From contig DASYAE010000291.1 in assembly GCA_036501535.1 (NCBI GenBank), forward strand, positions 1-14,199: DNA of 14,199 bases, read 5' to 3'. Source of the stretch: DASYAE01 sp036501535 (lineage in GTDB: Bacteria > Actinomycetota > Actinomycetes > Streptomycetales > Catenulisporaceae). A program made the translations under genes and the position numbers. Below, one piece after another: positions 6,481-13,439 of this stretch (positions are counted from its first letter, which is position 1; every line of letters begins with the position of its first letter). The notes below the pieces were generated by a model. The model had not been told where the DNA came from and ran no database searches. It saw only the letters and a list, made by a program, of their open reading frames with translations.

Positions 6481-8862
6481 GTGGCGAAGAGAACTCCGCG
6501 TGAGCGTGTGGCTGCGGTGCTTGAGCGGGAGTGCGGCGCGCCCTCCTTCAGCGCGGCGGCCGAGGTCGAGCCGGGCCTGCTCGGTCTGGAGGTCGCCGGC
6601 CTGGGCCCGGTCCGGTTGCCGGTCACCCCGGCGCAAGCACGCAAGCTGCGCGACCTGGGCGCACCGGCGCGGTACGGCCACGGCACCAAGACGCTGACCG
6701 ACGCCTCGGTGCGCGACACGTGGGAGATCCCGCGGCAGGCGGTGACCGTCCGCTGGGCAGACGGGTTCGCCCCGCTCCTCGACGCGCTGCGCGAGGAACT
6801 GGGCCTGCCGTCCTCGTGCGGGCTGCGCGCCGAGTTCCACTCGATGCTCGTCTACGAGCGCGGGCAGTTCTTCCTGCCGCACCAGGACTCCGAGAAGGAC
6901 GACGCGATGGTCGGCACGCTGGTGGTCACACTGCCGTCCCGGCACACCGGCGGGGAACTGATCGTCGAGCGGGGCGGAACGAGCGTGCAGCACCGCGGCT
7001 CGGCATCCAAGCTGGCACTGGCCGCCTTCTACGCCGACTGCCGACACGAGGTGCGGCCGATCAAGTCTGGCAACCGGGTCACGCTCACCTTTAACCTGCT
7101 GCTCGACGGCGCGAGCGCGCCCGTGCAGGAGACGAATACCACGGCTGCGGCCGATCTGGCCCGTCATCTACGCGATCACTTCACGACTGCGGTCGCACCG
7201 GCCTATTCCCGGGCACCCGCCGTCCCGCCGGACCGGCTGGTCTACCTGCTGGACCACGAGTACACCGAGCGGGGCCTGGGCTGGGCGAGGCTCAAGGGCG
7301 GGGACGCCGCACGGGCCGCGCTGCTGCGCGCCGCGGCCGAACGGGCCGGCTGCCGCGTGATGCTGGCCCTGTGCGAAATCCAGGAGACCTGGGAGGCCTA
7401 CTCGGCCGACGAGGAAGACGACTGGTACGGCGATCGGGCCGGCGATGAAGAGGACGAAGACGACGACGAGAAGGCCGGACACGACGCCGGCGATTACGGC
7501 GCGGACCGCGACTACGAGCTGAACGACCTGGTGGACAGCTCGACCCGGCTGGTGCGCTGGACCGACCCGGACGCCGGACGCACCGAGAAGATCGCGCTGG
7601 GCGTGGACGAGACCGAGCTGTGCGCCGGGGCCGCGAACAGCGCGCTGTCGCCCTATGAGCAGCAGTACGAGGGCTACATGGGCAACTACGGCAACACCCT
7701 GGACCGCTGGTACCGGCGCGCCGCGCTCGTGCTCTTCCCCGCGGACCGGGAGTTCGCCAACCGAGCCGAGGCGTCCCCGCACTGGGCTATGACGCAGATC
7801 GGCAAGCGGGCCCGCGTCGGCGACCTGGCCGGCGCGCGGGCCGACGCCGCGGACCTCGCCCCGTTCTGGGCCGCCTCGATCCGCGAGAGCCCGCAACCCG
7901 ATGCGCTCGTCAAGGCGCTGCGCACCGCATACGTCCTGGAGGATGCGGCCACCGCAACCTTGCTGCTGGTGCCATTCCGCGTCGGGCACCTGACCGGCGC
8001 CGCCGCCGCGCCGCTGGCCCGGCTGGCCGACCAGTACGGCGCCGAGTGGGCCTGCACGTTGCTGCGCGGATGGTTCGGCGCGGACAGCCCCCGCGGTTTC
8101 GAATTCGCCTTCACGTTCGGCCGCGAAAGGCTGGAGTGGTACGCCGCGCTGCCCAACCTGTGTCAGGCCCTTCAGGGCGCTGGCGCCGACGTCGGCGCGG
8201 CGGCTCAGACCCTGGCGGACCTGTCCTGGCAGCGGCTGCGGACCGAAGCCGACGGGCTGTCAGCCGTCACCGCCCCGAGCCGGCGCGACGCCGCGCTGGC
8301 CGAACTCGGAAAGCCGCTCGCCTCCGTGCTGACCGCCGCGGAAAACTGCGGTCCAGGAGGATTGGCCGAGCGGATCATGCAACGGCTCGTGGAACTCGGC
8401 GAGGGCACGACCGCCTGGCTCCTGTCCGCAGTGCGCGAAGCCGCCGCACGATCCGAGCAGCAGCGGCCCGGCGGCGCCTTCGAGACCGTCGCGGCCGCCT
8501 GCGGCCGCCGGCTGCGCAATCGGCTCGCGCGCCCGGTGCGGGCCGCCGGCGACTGGTCGATCACCGCTTCGGCCGACTGCTCCTGCGCGCTGTGCGAGGT
8601 ACTGTCCGCATTCCTGAAGGACCCGGCCCGCCGCGTGCACGAGTGGCCGCTGGCCAAGGACAACCGCCGGCACATCCACTCCCGCATCGACCGGTACGAA
8701 CTGCCGGTCAGCCACCAGACCCGGCGCCAAGGCCGCCCGTACACGCTGGTGCTGGCCAAGCAGGACACGCTGTTCGACGCCGAGCGCGCGGCCCGGACGC
8801 GCGACGAGGCGGACCTGGCCTGGCTCGCGGCCACCTGGCCGGTCGCGGCCGAACACCGATAG
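6481..8862 (+). CDS. Large 2-oxoglutarate/Fe(II) dioxygenase-domain protein
   Basis: This 793-residue protein has an N-terminal prolyl-hydroxylase-like 2OG-Fe(II) dioxygenase domain (about residues 85-210). The iron triad is His134 and Asp136 (FFLPHQDSEK) with His189 (ADCRHEVRPIKSGNRV), and Arg199 is the 2OG-binding candidate. All key residues are present, so it should be active. Residues about 310-350 are very acidic (DEEDDWYGD, GDEEDEDDDEK). The middle is helical. Near the end is a CxCxxC cluster (Cys700, Cys702, Cys705), followed by His-rich, basic sequence (RRHIHSRIDRYEL), possibly metal-binding. From memory, similar architectures occur in fungi, but I cannot verify this. The GTG at 6481 follows GAGGGAGG. 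It stands alone with no obvious substrate partner. Confidence 0.85.
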   Translation: MAKRTPRERVAAVLERECGAPSFSAAAEVEPGLLGLEVAGLGPVRLPVTPAQARKLRDLGAPARYGHGTKTLTDASVRDTWEIPRQAVTVRWADGFAPLLDALREELGLPSSCGLRAEFHSMLVYERGQFFLPHQDSEKDDAMVGTLVVTLPSRHTGGELIVERGGTSVQHRGSASKLALAAFYADCRHEVRPIKSGNRVTLTFNLLLDGASAPVQETNTTAAADLARHLRDHFTTAVAPAYSRAPAVPPDRLVYLLDHEYTERGLGWARLKGGDAARAALLRAAAERAGCRVMLALCEIQETWEAYSADEEDDWYGDRAGDEEDEDDDEKAGHDAGDYGADRDYELNDLVDSSTRLVRWTDPDAGRTEKIALGVDETELCAGAANSALSPYEQQYEGYMGNYGNTLDRWYRRAALVLFPADREFANRAEASPHWAMTQIGKRARVGDLAGARADAADLAPFWAASIRESPQPDALVKALRTAYVLEDAATATLLLVPFRVGHLTGAAAAPLARLADQYGAEWACTLLRGWFGADSPRGFEFAFTFGRERLEWYAALPNLCQALQGAGADVGAAAQTLADLSWQRLRTEADGLSAVTAPSRRDAALAELGKPLASVLTAAENCGPGGLAERIMQRLVELGEGTTAWLLSAVREAAARSEQQRPGGAFETVAAACGRRLRNRLARPVRAAGDWSITASADCSCALCEVLSAFLKDPARRVHEWPLAKDNRRHIHSRIDRYELPVSHQTRRQGRPYTLVLAKQDTLFDAERAARTRDEADLAWLAATWPVAAEHR

Positions 8863-8868
8863 CATCGG
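8856..8868 (+). terminator. Small hairpin overlapping the dioxygenase stop
   Basis: CCGAT (8856-8860) pairs with ATCGG (8864-8868) around AGC, overlapping the TAG stop at 8860-8862. The stem is only 5 bp with no T-tract, so a role as terminator is weakly supported. Confidence 0.2.
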
Positions 8869-9092
8869 CATCGTCCGCCCCGCCGCCCGCGCATCCGGCC
8901 GGTGGTGCGCCGACACCGGAGACCGTATCAATCTGGCGATGAGCAGGGCGGGTGGACGATCCCGCGGCTCTGGTGGATGCGCTGAGGTGGAAGGCCCGTA
9001 CGGATCTGCTGTGTGACGCACACGCCACCCGGGTACCGCGGGCGGCGACAGGCACTGCCCCCTGCAGGGCGGTGGGATGGAACGATCGGCGT

Positions 9093-9392
9093 GTGAGCGA
9101 ATGGGTCTTGTTCATGCACCCGCTGCGGGACGACTTCATGGCGACCATGACCGATGCCGAGCAGTCCGCCTTCGAGGCTCACGCCGCCTGGCTGCGCGGA
9201 CTGTTGAGTGAGGGTGTACTTATCGCGGTGGGGCCGTGCTTGGGCACGGTCAACACCGGGATCGCGATCTTCGAAGCACCCGATGAGGAGACTGCGCGGC
9301 GCGTCGTCGCCGGTGAGCCGGTGACCAGTCGTGGATACATGTGCGCTGACCAGCGGCCGTACCGGCTCGGTCTGCTGCGCGGCCGTGACTGA
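9093..9392 (+). CDS. YciI-like (YCII-related) protein
   Basis: This 99-residue protein fits the YCII-related ferredoxin-like fold. It opens SEWVLFMHPLRDDF, with the conserved histidine (H9) after a beta strand, then EAHAAWLRGLLSEG (residues 29-41) and VGPCLG around residue 46. The GIAIFEAPDEETARRVVAGEP segment is typical, ending in the ADQRPYRLG strand. In this family the His and a nearby Asp are catalytic candidates. The frame is open back to an ATG at 8952, but the first 47 codons do not look like the family, so I choose GTG 9093, with a GGGATGGAA region at 9073-9082 as weak SD. An ABM-like gene starts 16 bp later and both are probably in one transcript. Confidence 0.85.
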   Translation: MSEWVLFMHPLRDDFMATMTDAEQSAFEAHAAWLRGLLSEGVLIAVGPCLGTVNTGIAIFEAPDEETARRVVAGEPVTSRGYMCADQRPYRLGLLRGRD

Positions 9393-9408
9393 CAGTCGAG
9401 GAGCAGGA

Positions 9409-9693
9409 ATGAAAGTCGGCATGGTCGCGCTGCATTACCCGCACCGCGAGCACTGGGATGAGATGGTCTCTCGCGTCCGCCGTGCAGCGGAGATCCTGAC
9501 AGTGACACCCGGCTGCCTCGGAGTCGACTGCTGGGTGAGCGAGGACGGCCGAGCCGTCGTGACGACAGGCCAGTGGGAATCCGAGGAGGCCTTGGCGGCA
9601 GGGTTCGCCGCCGTGCGAACGGCGAACGTGGACTTCGATTACGACGAGCGCGAGTCACGGCCTCGTGAGGTCTTCAAGCTCATCCCGGCATGA
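9409..9693 (+). CDS. Antibiotic biosynthesis monooxygenase (ABM)-like protein
   Basis: This 94-residue protein fits the ABM/dimeric alpha-beta barrel fold: VGMVALHYPHREHWDEMVSR at the start, AAEILTVTPGCLGVDCWVSE in the middle, then VVTTGQWESEEALAAGFAAV. The pattern of a strand, an amphipathic helix, and the TGQWESEEALAA motif is typical of small cofactor-free monooxygenases or heme-independent detoxification proteins. ATG 9409 has a clear SD, GAGGAG, at 9398-9403. It follows the YciI-like gene by 16 bp, suggesting co-transcription and perhaps a shared metabolic substrate. The exact reaction cannot be told from sequence. Confidence 0.82.
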   Translation: MKVGMVALHYPHREHWDEMVSRVRRAAEILTVTPGCLGVDCWVSEDGRAVVTTGQWESEEALAAGFAAVRTANVDFDYDERESRPREVFKLIPA

Positions 9694-9800
9694 GCTGTCG
9701 GCCAGGACTGGCGAGCTCACTGATGTCCGCACCCGTTTGTGTCAGCGACGCGTGGTGACACCGTCCTGCGCCGACCGGCGCTGCTGATTCCTTGTTCCGT

Positions 9801-10349
9801 CTACTGCGCCAAGGTGCCCAGCGCGCGGCGCACACGCTCGTTCTCGGGATCCAGCGCGAGAAGTTGTGCCGCGTCGTTGCGGGCGGCCTCGGGATCGGCG
9901 TATTCGAGTGCGGCGATCAAGCCGACGGGAGCGAGGGCCGCGAGGGCGTCGTATCGCGCTTTTTGCGTCCCTCGTTCGGCCGCCATGTCCCGGCTGTCGG
10001 CCACGCTGTGCGCGAGCAGTCCGAAGGTGTCGTCCAGGTCGTAGAGGCGGTCGACCGAGTAGCCGAGCCAGGGCACCGACTGCGGGTCGGCGGCGGCCTG
10101 CACCGCCGTATAACCGTCGGGCGAGCCCCACGCCACGAGCGCGGTGCAGGCCAGGAACCGGTCATAGGGCTTCGCCGCCTCGTCGCGCAGCAGTTCCAGC
10201 GCACGCGGTTCGAGGTCCTCCCAGTCCTCGAGGCAGGCGTCGCGGATGATGTCGTCCGGGGAGCCCGGCTCGCCCGCGGCGTCGGTGTAGAAGAGTTCCT
10301 GCGCGAGCGGCCCCGGCGCCAGGGTGTCTTCGGAAGCGGTGTCGTTCAA
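9801..10349 (-). CDS. Helical protein, possible immunity protein
   Basis: This is a 182-residue acidic, helical protein with segments such as DIIRDACLEDWEDLEPRALELL, FLACTALVAWGSPDGYTAVQ, VDRLYDLDDTFGLLAHSVAD and AARNDAAQLLALDPENERVRRALG. The helix pairs look like HEAT-type repeats. I do not recognise the family, but acidic helical proteins of this size next to toxin tails are often immunity proteins. The likely start is TTG 10349; an ATT at 10355 has the better Shine-Dalgarno spacing from AAGGA (10362-10366), but ATT starts are rare. There is no ATG or GTG in frame nearby. A 112-residue stub ends 68 bp upstream on the same strand, and the two may be co-expressed. Confidence 0.6.
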   Translation of the reverse strand: MNDTASEDTLAPGPLAQELFYTDAAGEPGSPDDIIRDACLEDWEDLEPRALELLRDEAAKPYDRFLACTALVAWGSPDGYTAVQAAADPQSVPWLGYSVDRLYDLDDTFGLLAHSVADSRDMAAERGTQKARYDALAALAPVGLIAALEYADPEAARNDAAQLLALDPENERVRRALGTLAQ

Positions 10350-10417
10350 GGGAATGCCAGATCCTTCTCGAATCGCACGGGCGCGGAAACGGCGGCCGGG
10401 GCCCCGGGACGGAACGG

Positions 10418-10756
10418 TCAGCGTACCTTCGTCAAGTATCTGCTGAGAATCGTACCCTTGGTCAGCCACTCGCTGTCCCTGCGCGTGTTGTTCATGGCGT
10501 TGATGCCGTTGCGCAGTTCGTCGCGCTGGGCGACCGCCTGCTGGTATGCGGCCTTGGCGTCCGGCGCGGCGTTGCGCGGAGGCTTCGGCGGCACGGTGAC
10601 GTGCTTGTTCGCCAGGGCGTCGATATCCGACTTGGTCATGCTCCCGCCGGCCGGCACGTCCACGGGCTTGCCCGCGACCCGGTCGATCTCGCCCTGGATC
10701 TGCCCCTGGACGTCCTCCGGCTCCTCCTTCATCGGGAACTCGGAAGAGGACGCCAC
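10418..10756 (-). pseudogene. C-terminal stub of an unknown larger protein
   Basis: The frame encodes 112 residues from GTG 10756 (an in-frame stop lies just upstream). It has MTKSDIDALANKHVTVPPKPP around residues 40-60, a helix DAKAAYQQAVAQRDELRNGINAM, and a basic end LTKGTILSRYLTKVR. No Shine-Dalgarno precedes the GTG or ATG at residue 9. The 5' end stops exactly where the TCATGCT promoter of the neighbouring module begins, so I infer the N-terminal part of a larger gene was lost there. The tail might be the carboxy-terminal domain of a polymorphic toxin, with the downstream helical protein as its immunity partner; this is only a hypothesis. It could also be a free-standing small gene. Confidence 0.45.
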
Positions 10757-10759
10757 GTG

Positions 10760-10796
10760 TCATGCTCGTTCATGCTGGTATCAGCCGCGCAATATT
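10760..10796 (+). promoter_or_regulatory. Direct-repeat promoter of the nucleotidyltransferase module
   Basis: TCATGCT occurs at 10760-10766 and 10770-10776 with a 10-bp period, one helical turn. TTCATG (10769-10774) and AATATT (10791-10796) are 16 bp apart and could be -35 and -10. The -10 sits in the palindrome CGCAATATTGCG. The ATG at 10812 is 15 nt past the -10, which predicts an almost leaderless mRNA. The repeat overlapping the -35 looks like an operator for autorepression. Confidence 0.5.
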
Positions 10797-10811
10797 GCGT
10801 AGGGTAGCGGT

Positions 10812-11195
10812 ATGCCGACGTCCTACCGCGCCGCATCGCTCGCTGATCTGGGCGAGTGGCTAAGCAACGGCAGCGAGCACGAACGCTGGCGGCTGGTGGC
10901 GGAGTTTCTGGAGGAATATCGCCACGAACCAGTCACGACCAGACTCGAGCTCCTCGAATCGGAGCCCGACAGGACAGGCGACGAGCGATGGGATGTATTC
11001 CTCGGCGCGCTCGCCGAACATCTGGCCGCCCAAGTGGACCGAGCCGCGCCGGCATGGGCCGCTCGGCGCTCGCTTCACTCATTCTGGTTCCCGTTCAACA
11101 CACGCGCTGCACGCTCCGATGCGCTGGTACATGCTCCCGCCGCGTTCCGACGCCGCGGCGTGTTCGTCGCTCCGGAAGAACTGGAAGTCGCGTGA
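10812..11195 (+). CDS. Small conserved protein, likely antitoxin of nucleotidyltransferase module
   Basis: This 127-residue protein has the pattern SNGSEHERWRLVAEFLEEYRHEP, LLESEPDRTGDERWDVFLGALAEHLA and FWFPFNTRAARSDALVHAPAAFRRRGVFVA. From memory this is a conserved actinobacterial family, usually annotated as hypothetical and placed directly before DUF6036-like nucleotidyltransferases. Its stop overlaps the next gene's start (GTGA at 11192-11195), so the two are translationally coupled. Acting as antitoxin is inferred from this arrangement, not from a known domain; no DNA-binding motif is obvious. A decayed copy with the same promoter lies at 1710-1971. The start has no strong SD, consistent with the short leader. 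Confidence 0.8.
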   Translation: MPTSYRAASLADLGEWLSNGSEHERWRLVAEFLEEYRHEPVTTRLELLESEPDRTGDERWDVFLGALAEHLAAQVDRAAPAWAARRSLHSFWFPFNTRAARSDALVHAPAAFRRRGVFVAPEELEVA

Positions 11196-11794
11196 GCGAC
11201 GGGCCACTGCTTGATCGTGAAGGTATTCGTGCCGCACTCACCCGCTTGGGTGAGCGCCTGGTGCGTCGCGGAGTGATCGCGGATATCTACGTCTTCGGCG
11301 GCGCGGCGATGGCGCTGGCCTATGACGCACGTCGTGCCACACGTGACATTGACGCCCTGTTCGAGCCGCACGGGGTAGTCGTGGAGGAGGCGCGTGCTGT
11401 CGCCGACGAGCTGGGGCTGCCCTACTGGTGGCTCAATGAGCAGGCCAGCGTGTATGTGGCCAGCGGGGGTGACGCGAACGCGGCGACGATCTTCGAACAT
11501 CGCGGGCTGCGGGTCTCGGCCGCCTCTCCGGAGCATCTTCTCGCGATGAAGGTTCTCGCGGCGCGTCGACGCGACATCGACGACATCCGCTTTCTGGTCG
11601 ACAAGCTCAAGCTGGCCGATGCTCGTCCTCGAAGATGTCTTCGAGCCGGATGGCGGGAAGTAGGCTCCTGCGTCCATCACCGCGTTCGCGAGCAAGACGT
11701 GAACACGGTTACGCGGCCGAGCCGTATCTCGGCATGCAGGACGCGGTGCCGCATCCAACTCGAGCAGTGCACGCACTCACGGGCGCCCACGTAG
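11192..11794 (+). CDS. MNT-type nucleotidyltransferase (DUF6036-like), C-terminus disrupted
   Basis: The first 144 of 200 residues match a minimal nucleotidyltransferase of the type used as toxins in AbiE/MenT-like systems. Residues 33-40 carry YVFGGAAM, and 51-54 carry RDID, the metal-binding DxD (Asp52, Asp54). Residues 117-134 (LAMKVLAARRRDIDDIRFL) are the typical DUF6036 segment. The catalytic core looks intact. After KLADA (codon 11621-11623) the frame reads an unrelated Arg/Cys-rich tail to 11794, while another frame at 11622-11663 encodes LVLEDVFEP, which fits the normal family ending. I infer an out-of-frame deletion removed the segment between. The aberrant tail also overlaps the opposite-strand gene ending at 11777. 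Activity could be lost or altered. The GTG start overlaps the upstream stop. Confidence 0.75.
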   Translation: MSDGPLLDREGIRAALTRLGERLVRRGVIADIYVFGGAAMALAYDARRATRDIDALFEPHGVVVEEARAVADELGLPYWWLNEQASVYVASGGDANAATIFEHRGLRVSAASPEHLLAMKVLAARRRDIDDIRFLVDKLKLADARPRRCLRAGWREVGSCVHHRVREQDVNTVTRPSRISACRTRCRIQLEQCTHSRAPT

Positions 11795-12121
11795 TGCGGG
11801 GCTTTCGGCGGGCGCGGCGTTGTGCGCTTTGTCGAATGCGGCTCGGATTTCGGCGCTGATCCGGCCTCGCTCGGCCACTTGGTATACGTTGACTTGGGCC
11901 CATGCCCTGACCAGCTTGCTGTCCGGGCTTGTCGGCTCGTGCAGCACCGGCGGTCTGGCCGTGGCGGTCACGACCGGTCCGTGCACGGCGAGAGGCGTTC
12001 CCCCAGCGTCGTCAGCTGAAGACACGGCGGTGTCGAGTTGGTCGGGTGCGGTCGAAGTAAAGCCGAGGCGGGTGATGTGGACGTCCTCGCAATTCCCATG
12101 GGACGAGCGACGAAATGACAA
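11777..12121 (-). CDS. Protein with Lsr2-type C-terminal DNA-binding domain
   Basis: This 114-residue frame has an Lsr2-like C-terminal domain at about residues 70-101: VRAWAQVNVYQVAERGRISAEIRAAFDKAH. Lsr2 is an actinobacterial H-NS-like protein whose RGR loop enters the minor groove of AT-rich DNA; here the loop reads AERGRIS at 83-89. The N-terminal half (EDVHITRLGFTSTAPD and a Thr/Pro/Ala-rich stretch) is not the Lsr2 dimerisation domain and is not recognised. The only start is TTG 12121 with no clear SD, so the gene may be N-terminally truncated or start elsewhere. Function is inferred as DNA binding or silencing of foreign DNA, which suits its place among accessory genes. Confidence 0.65.
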   Translation of the reverse strand: MSFRRSSHGNCEDVHITRLGFTSTAPDQLDTAVSSADDAGGTPLAVHGPVVTATARPPVLHEPTSPDSKLVRAWAQVNVYQVAERGRISAEIRAAFDKAHNAAPAESPALRGRP

Positions 12122-12454
12122 GGTATTGGGTCGCTACCGAAGCCAGAGCAGTCGCAAATGGGCAACGGGGCTGAAGGGCCACCTTGCCCCTCCCCGCTGC
12201 TGCTTTAGAGTTGCCGTCCGCCATGCCGAGGCCGGGAATCGCCGACGACCACCGACCTGCCGTCAGTGGGGACGACGGACGCGGTGTGAGGAATTACGCG
12301 GCCGTCGACAACATCGGAAAACGGGCAGATGCCCTGTCAGCGCGGTCGTAGTGATGACCCAGCCCTCAGAATCCGGCGCTCCGTAACCCGGCGGGTGGCA
12401 GGGCTGGCGATGCAGGTACGCATCGAGGTCGCACCGAAAGTGCTCGCCCGCGCC
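12122..12454. other. Gene-free stretch with one hairpin
   Basis: I see no coding signal on either strand. A bulged hairpin at 12167-12190 (GGGGC..AAGG / CCTT GCCCC, loop GCCA) could act as a terminator for transcription from the CcbP-like gene, which ends at 12455, or help separate it from the Lsr2-type gene. Confidence 0.35.
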
Positions 12455-12793
12455 TCACGCCGCCCAGCGTCGATACGCCTCGACCCACCGCGCCCCCGCG
12501 GGCGGCGGAGTAGGCAACGGCAGATCCAGCACGCCGATGCGCTGGGTCACTCGGCCACGGCGACACACCGCCATAATGCTGCCGTCATCCGCCTGCTCGA
12601 TCCGCGTGACGGTGACAGGCACTCCGAGCACCTCCGTTTCAAACGGCAGTGCCAGCTCCTCCTCGATCATCACGAGGAACCCGGAACGCTGCTCATCATC
12701 CCCATAAGCATCAACGACGGCCTGCTCAACCAGCTCATCCAGCTCTTCATCCGTCCACTCGCCCACGACGGCCGACCTACCTCTTCTCGCCAT
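12455..12793 (-). CDS. CcbP-like (calcium-binding) small protein
   Basis: This 112-residue protein has EWTDEELDELVEQAVVDAYGDDEQRSGF (residues 12-39), then MIEEELALPFETEVLG and an all-beta second half (VPVTVTRIEQADDGSIMAVCRRGRVTQRIG). The VVDAYGDDEQ...GF...LPFE pattern matches my memory of the CcbP calcium-binding family from cyanobacteria. It ends YRRWAA, where CcbP ends in a DWHYW-type tail. Acidic residues suit metal binding, but the calcium role is by family only. ATG 12793 is followed by a basic start (MARRGR), and its SD is weak. The neighbours give no clue to its partners. Confidence 0.65.
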   Translation of the reverse strand: MARRGRSAVVGEWTDEELDELVEQAVVDAYGDDEQRSGFLVMIEEELALPFETEVLGVPVTVTRIEQADDGSIMAVCRRGRVTQRIGVLDLPLPTPPPAGARWVEAYRRWAA

Positions 12794-12904
12794 GCCCGCA
12801 TCTGCATCGGGTCCGGTTCCACAAGGACACGCGCCGGACGGCGGATTCTGAATCCCGCGATGCGGCCTCTCGACGGATGTCACTCCACCGATCGGAAAGC
12901 GTAG

Positions 12905-13126
12905 GCGCTCAAAGAGCACCGGGACCCGCTGGAGGGCGCGCGCACGCGCCTGGCCACACCCCCATGCCGGGTGAACGAGTGCGCCGACGACCTGGCCCGC
13001 CTCGAGACCCTCGCCGAGATCGAGTCCGGCATCGACGCCACCGCCTACCAGCACCTGCTCGGCCCCGCCGGTATCGCCGCCCACAAGGAGGCGATCAACG
13101 AGCTGCGCCGCACCCGCGGCTGGTAG
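12905..13126 (+). pseudogene. Coding fragment without a start
   Basis: A frame with strong GC3 bias reads ALKEHRDPLEGARTRLATPP near the start and CADDLARLETLAEIESGIDATAY and EAINELRRTRGW at the end, with a TAG at 13124-13126. No ATG is available; GTG 12971 is the only start. It looks like a C-terminal fragment of a helical protein. I do not recognise it. The next coding-like segment follows immediately in another frame. Confidence 0.45.
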
Positions 13127-13128
13127 AA

Positions 13129-13431
13129 CCACTGTCCGGCCCATGGCGACCTCTCGCCTCGGCGGACGCGAGCGATTCGGAGCCCGTCCCGGCCAATCGC
13201 GACCAGGCCGTCGAGGACGAGGTGCGCCGGATCCTCCCCGAGACGACCAACGCCCACCGCGCATTCCGGTGGACCGCCGACCGCGAGCGCTGGGCCGCCG
13301 ACCGCACCGCCGCCGACCTGGCGAGGGCCGGCGCCTCGGCCCTGGCACACGCACTGACGAGCAGGAGCGGATCCGGCGAGTCAGACTGTGAGCCGGGGGC
13401 ATCCATCCATGGACTCTCAGACAGCCTCTGA
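13129..13431 (+). pseudogene. Second coding fragment in a different frame
   Basis: From about 13150 this frame has strong GC3 bias and encodes helical sequence (VEDEVRRILPETTNAHRAF, WAADRTAADLARAGASALAHAL) before losing codon bias near the TGA at 13429-13431. No good start exists. It may be a remnant of the gene that gave the preceding fragment, shifted by an indel, or a separate decayed gene. I do not recognise it. Confidence 0.4.
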
Positions 13432-13439
13432 CCCGCGGG

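Noticed and set aside
8952..9092. Upstream extension of the YciI-like gene to ATG 8952
   Set aside because: The added 47 residues do not resemble the family and overlap normal intergenic sequence; GTG 9093 gives a typical family start.
12649..13127. First half of a 260-codon plus-strand frame, and a 336-codon minus-strand frame over 12455-13465
   Set aside because: Only parts of these frames look coding: the CcbP-like region (12455-12793) and the segment after about 13150. The rest has shadow-type composition.
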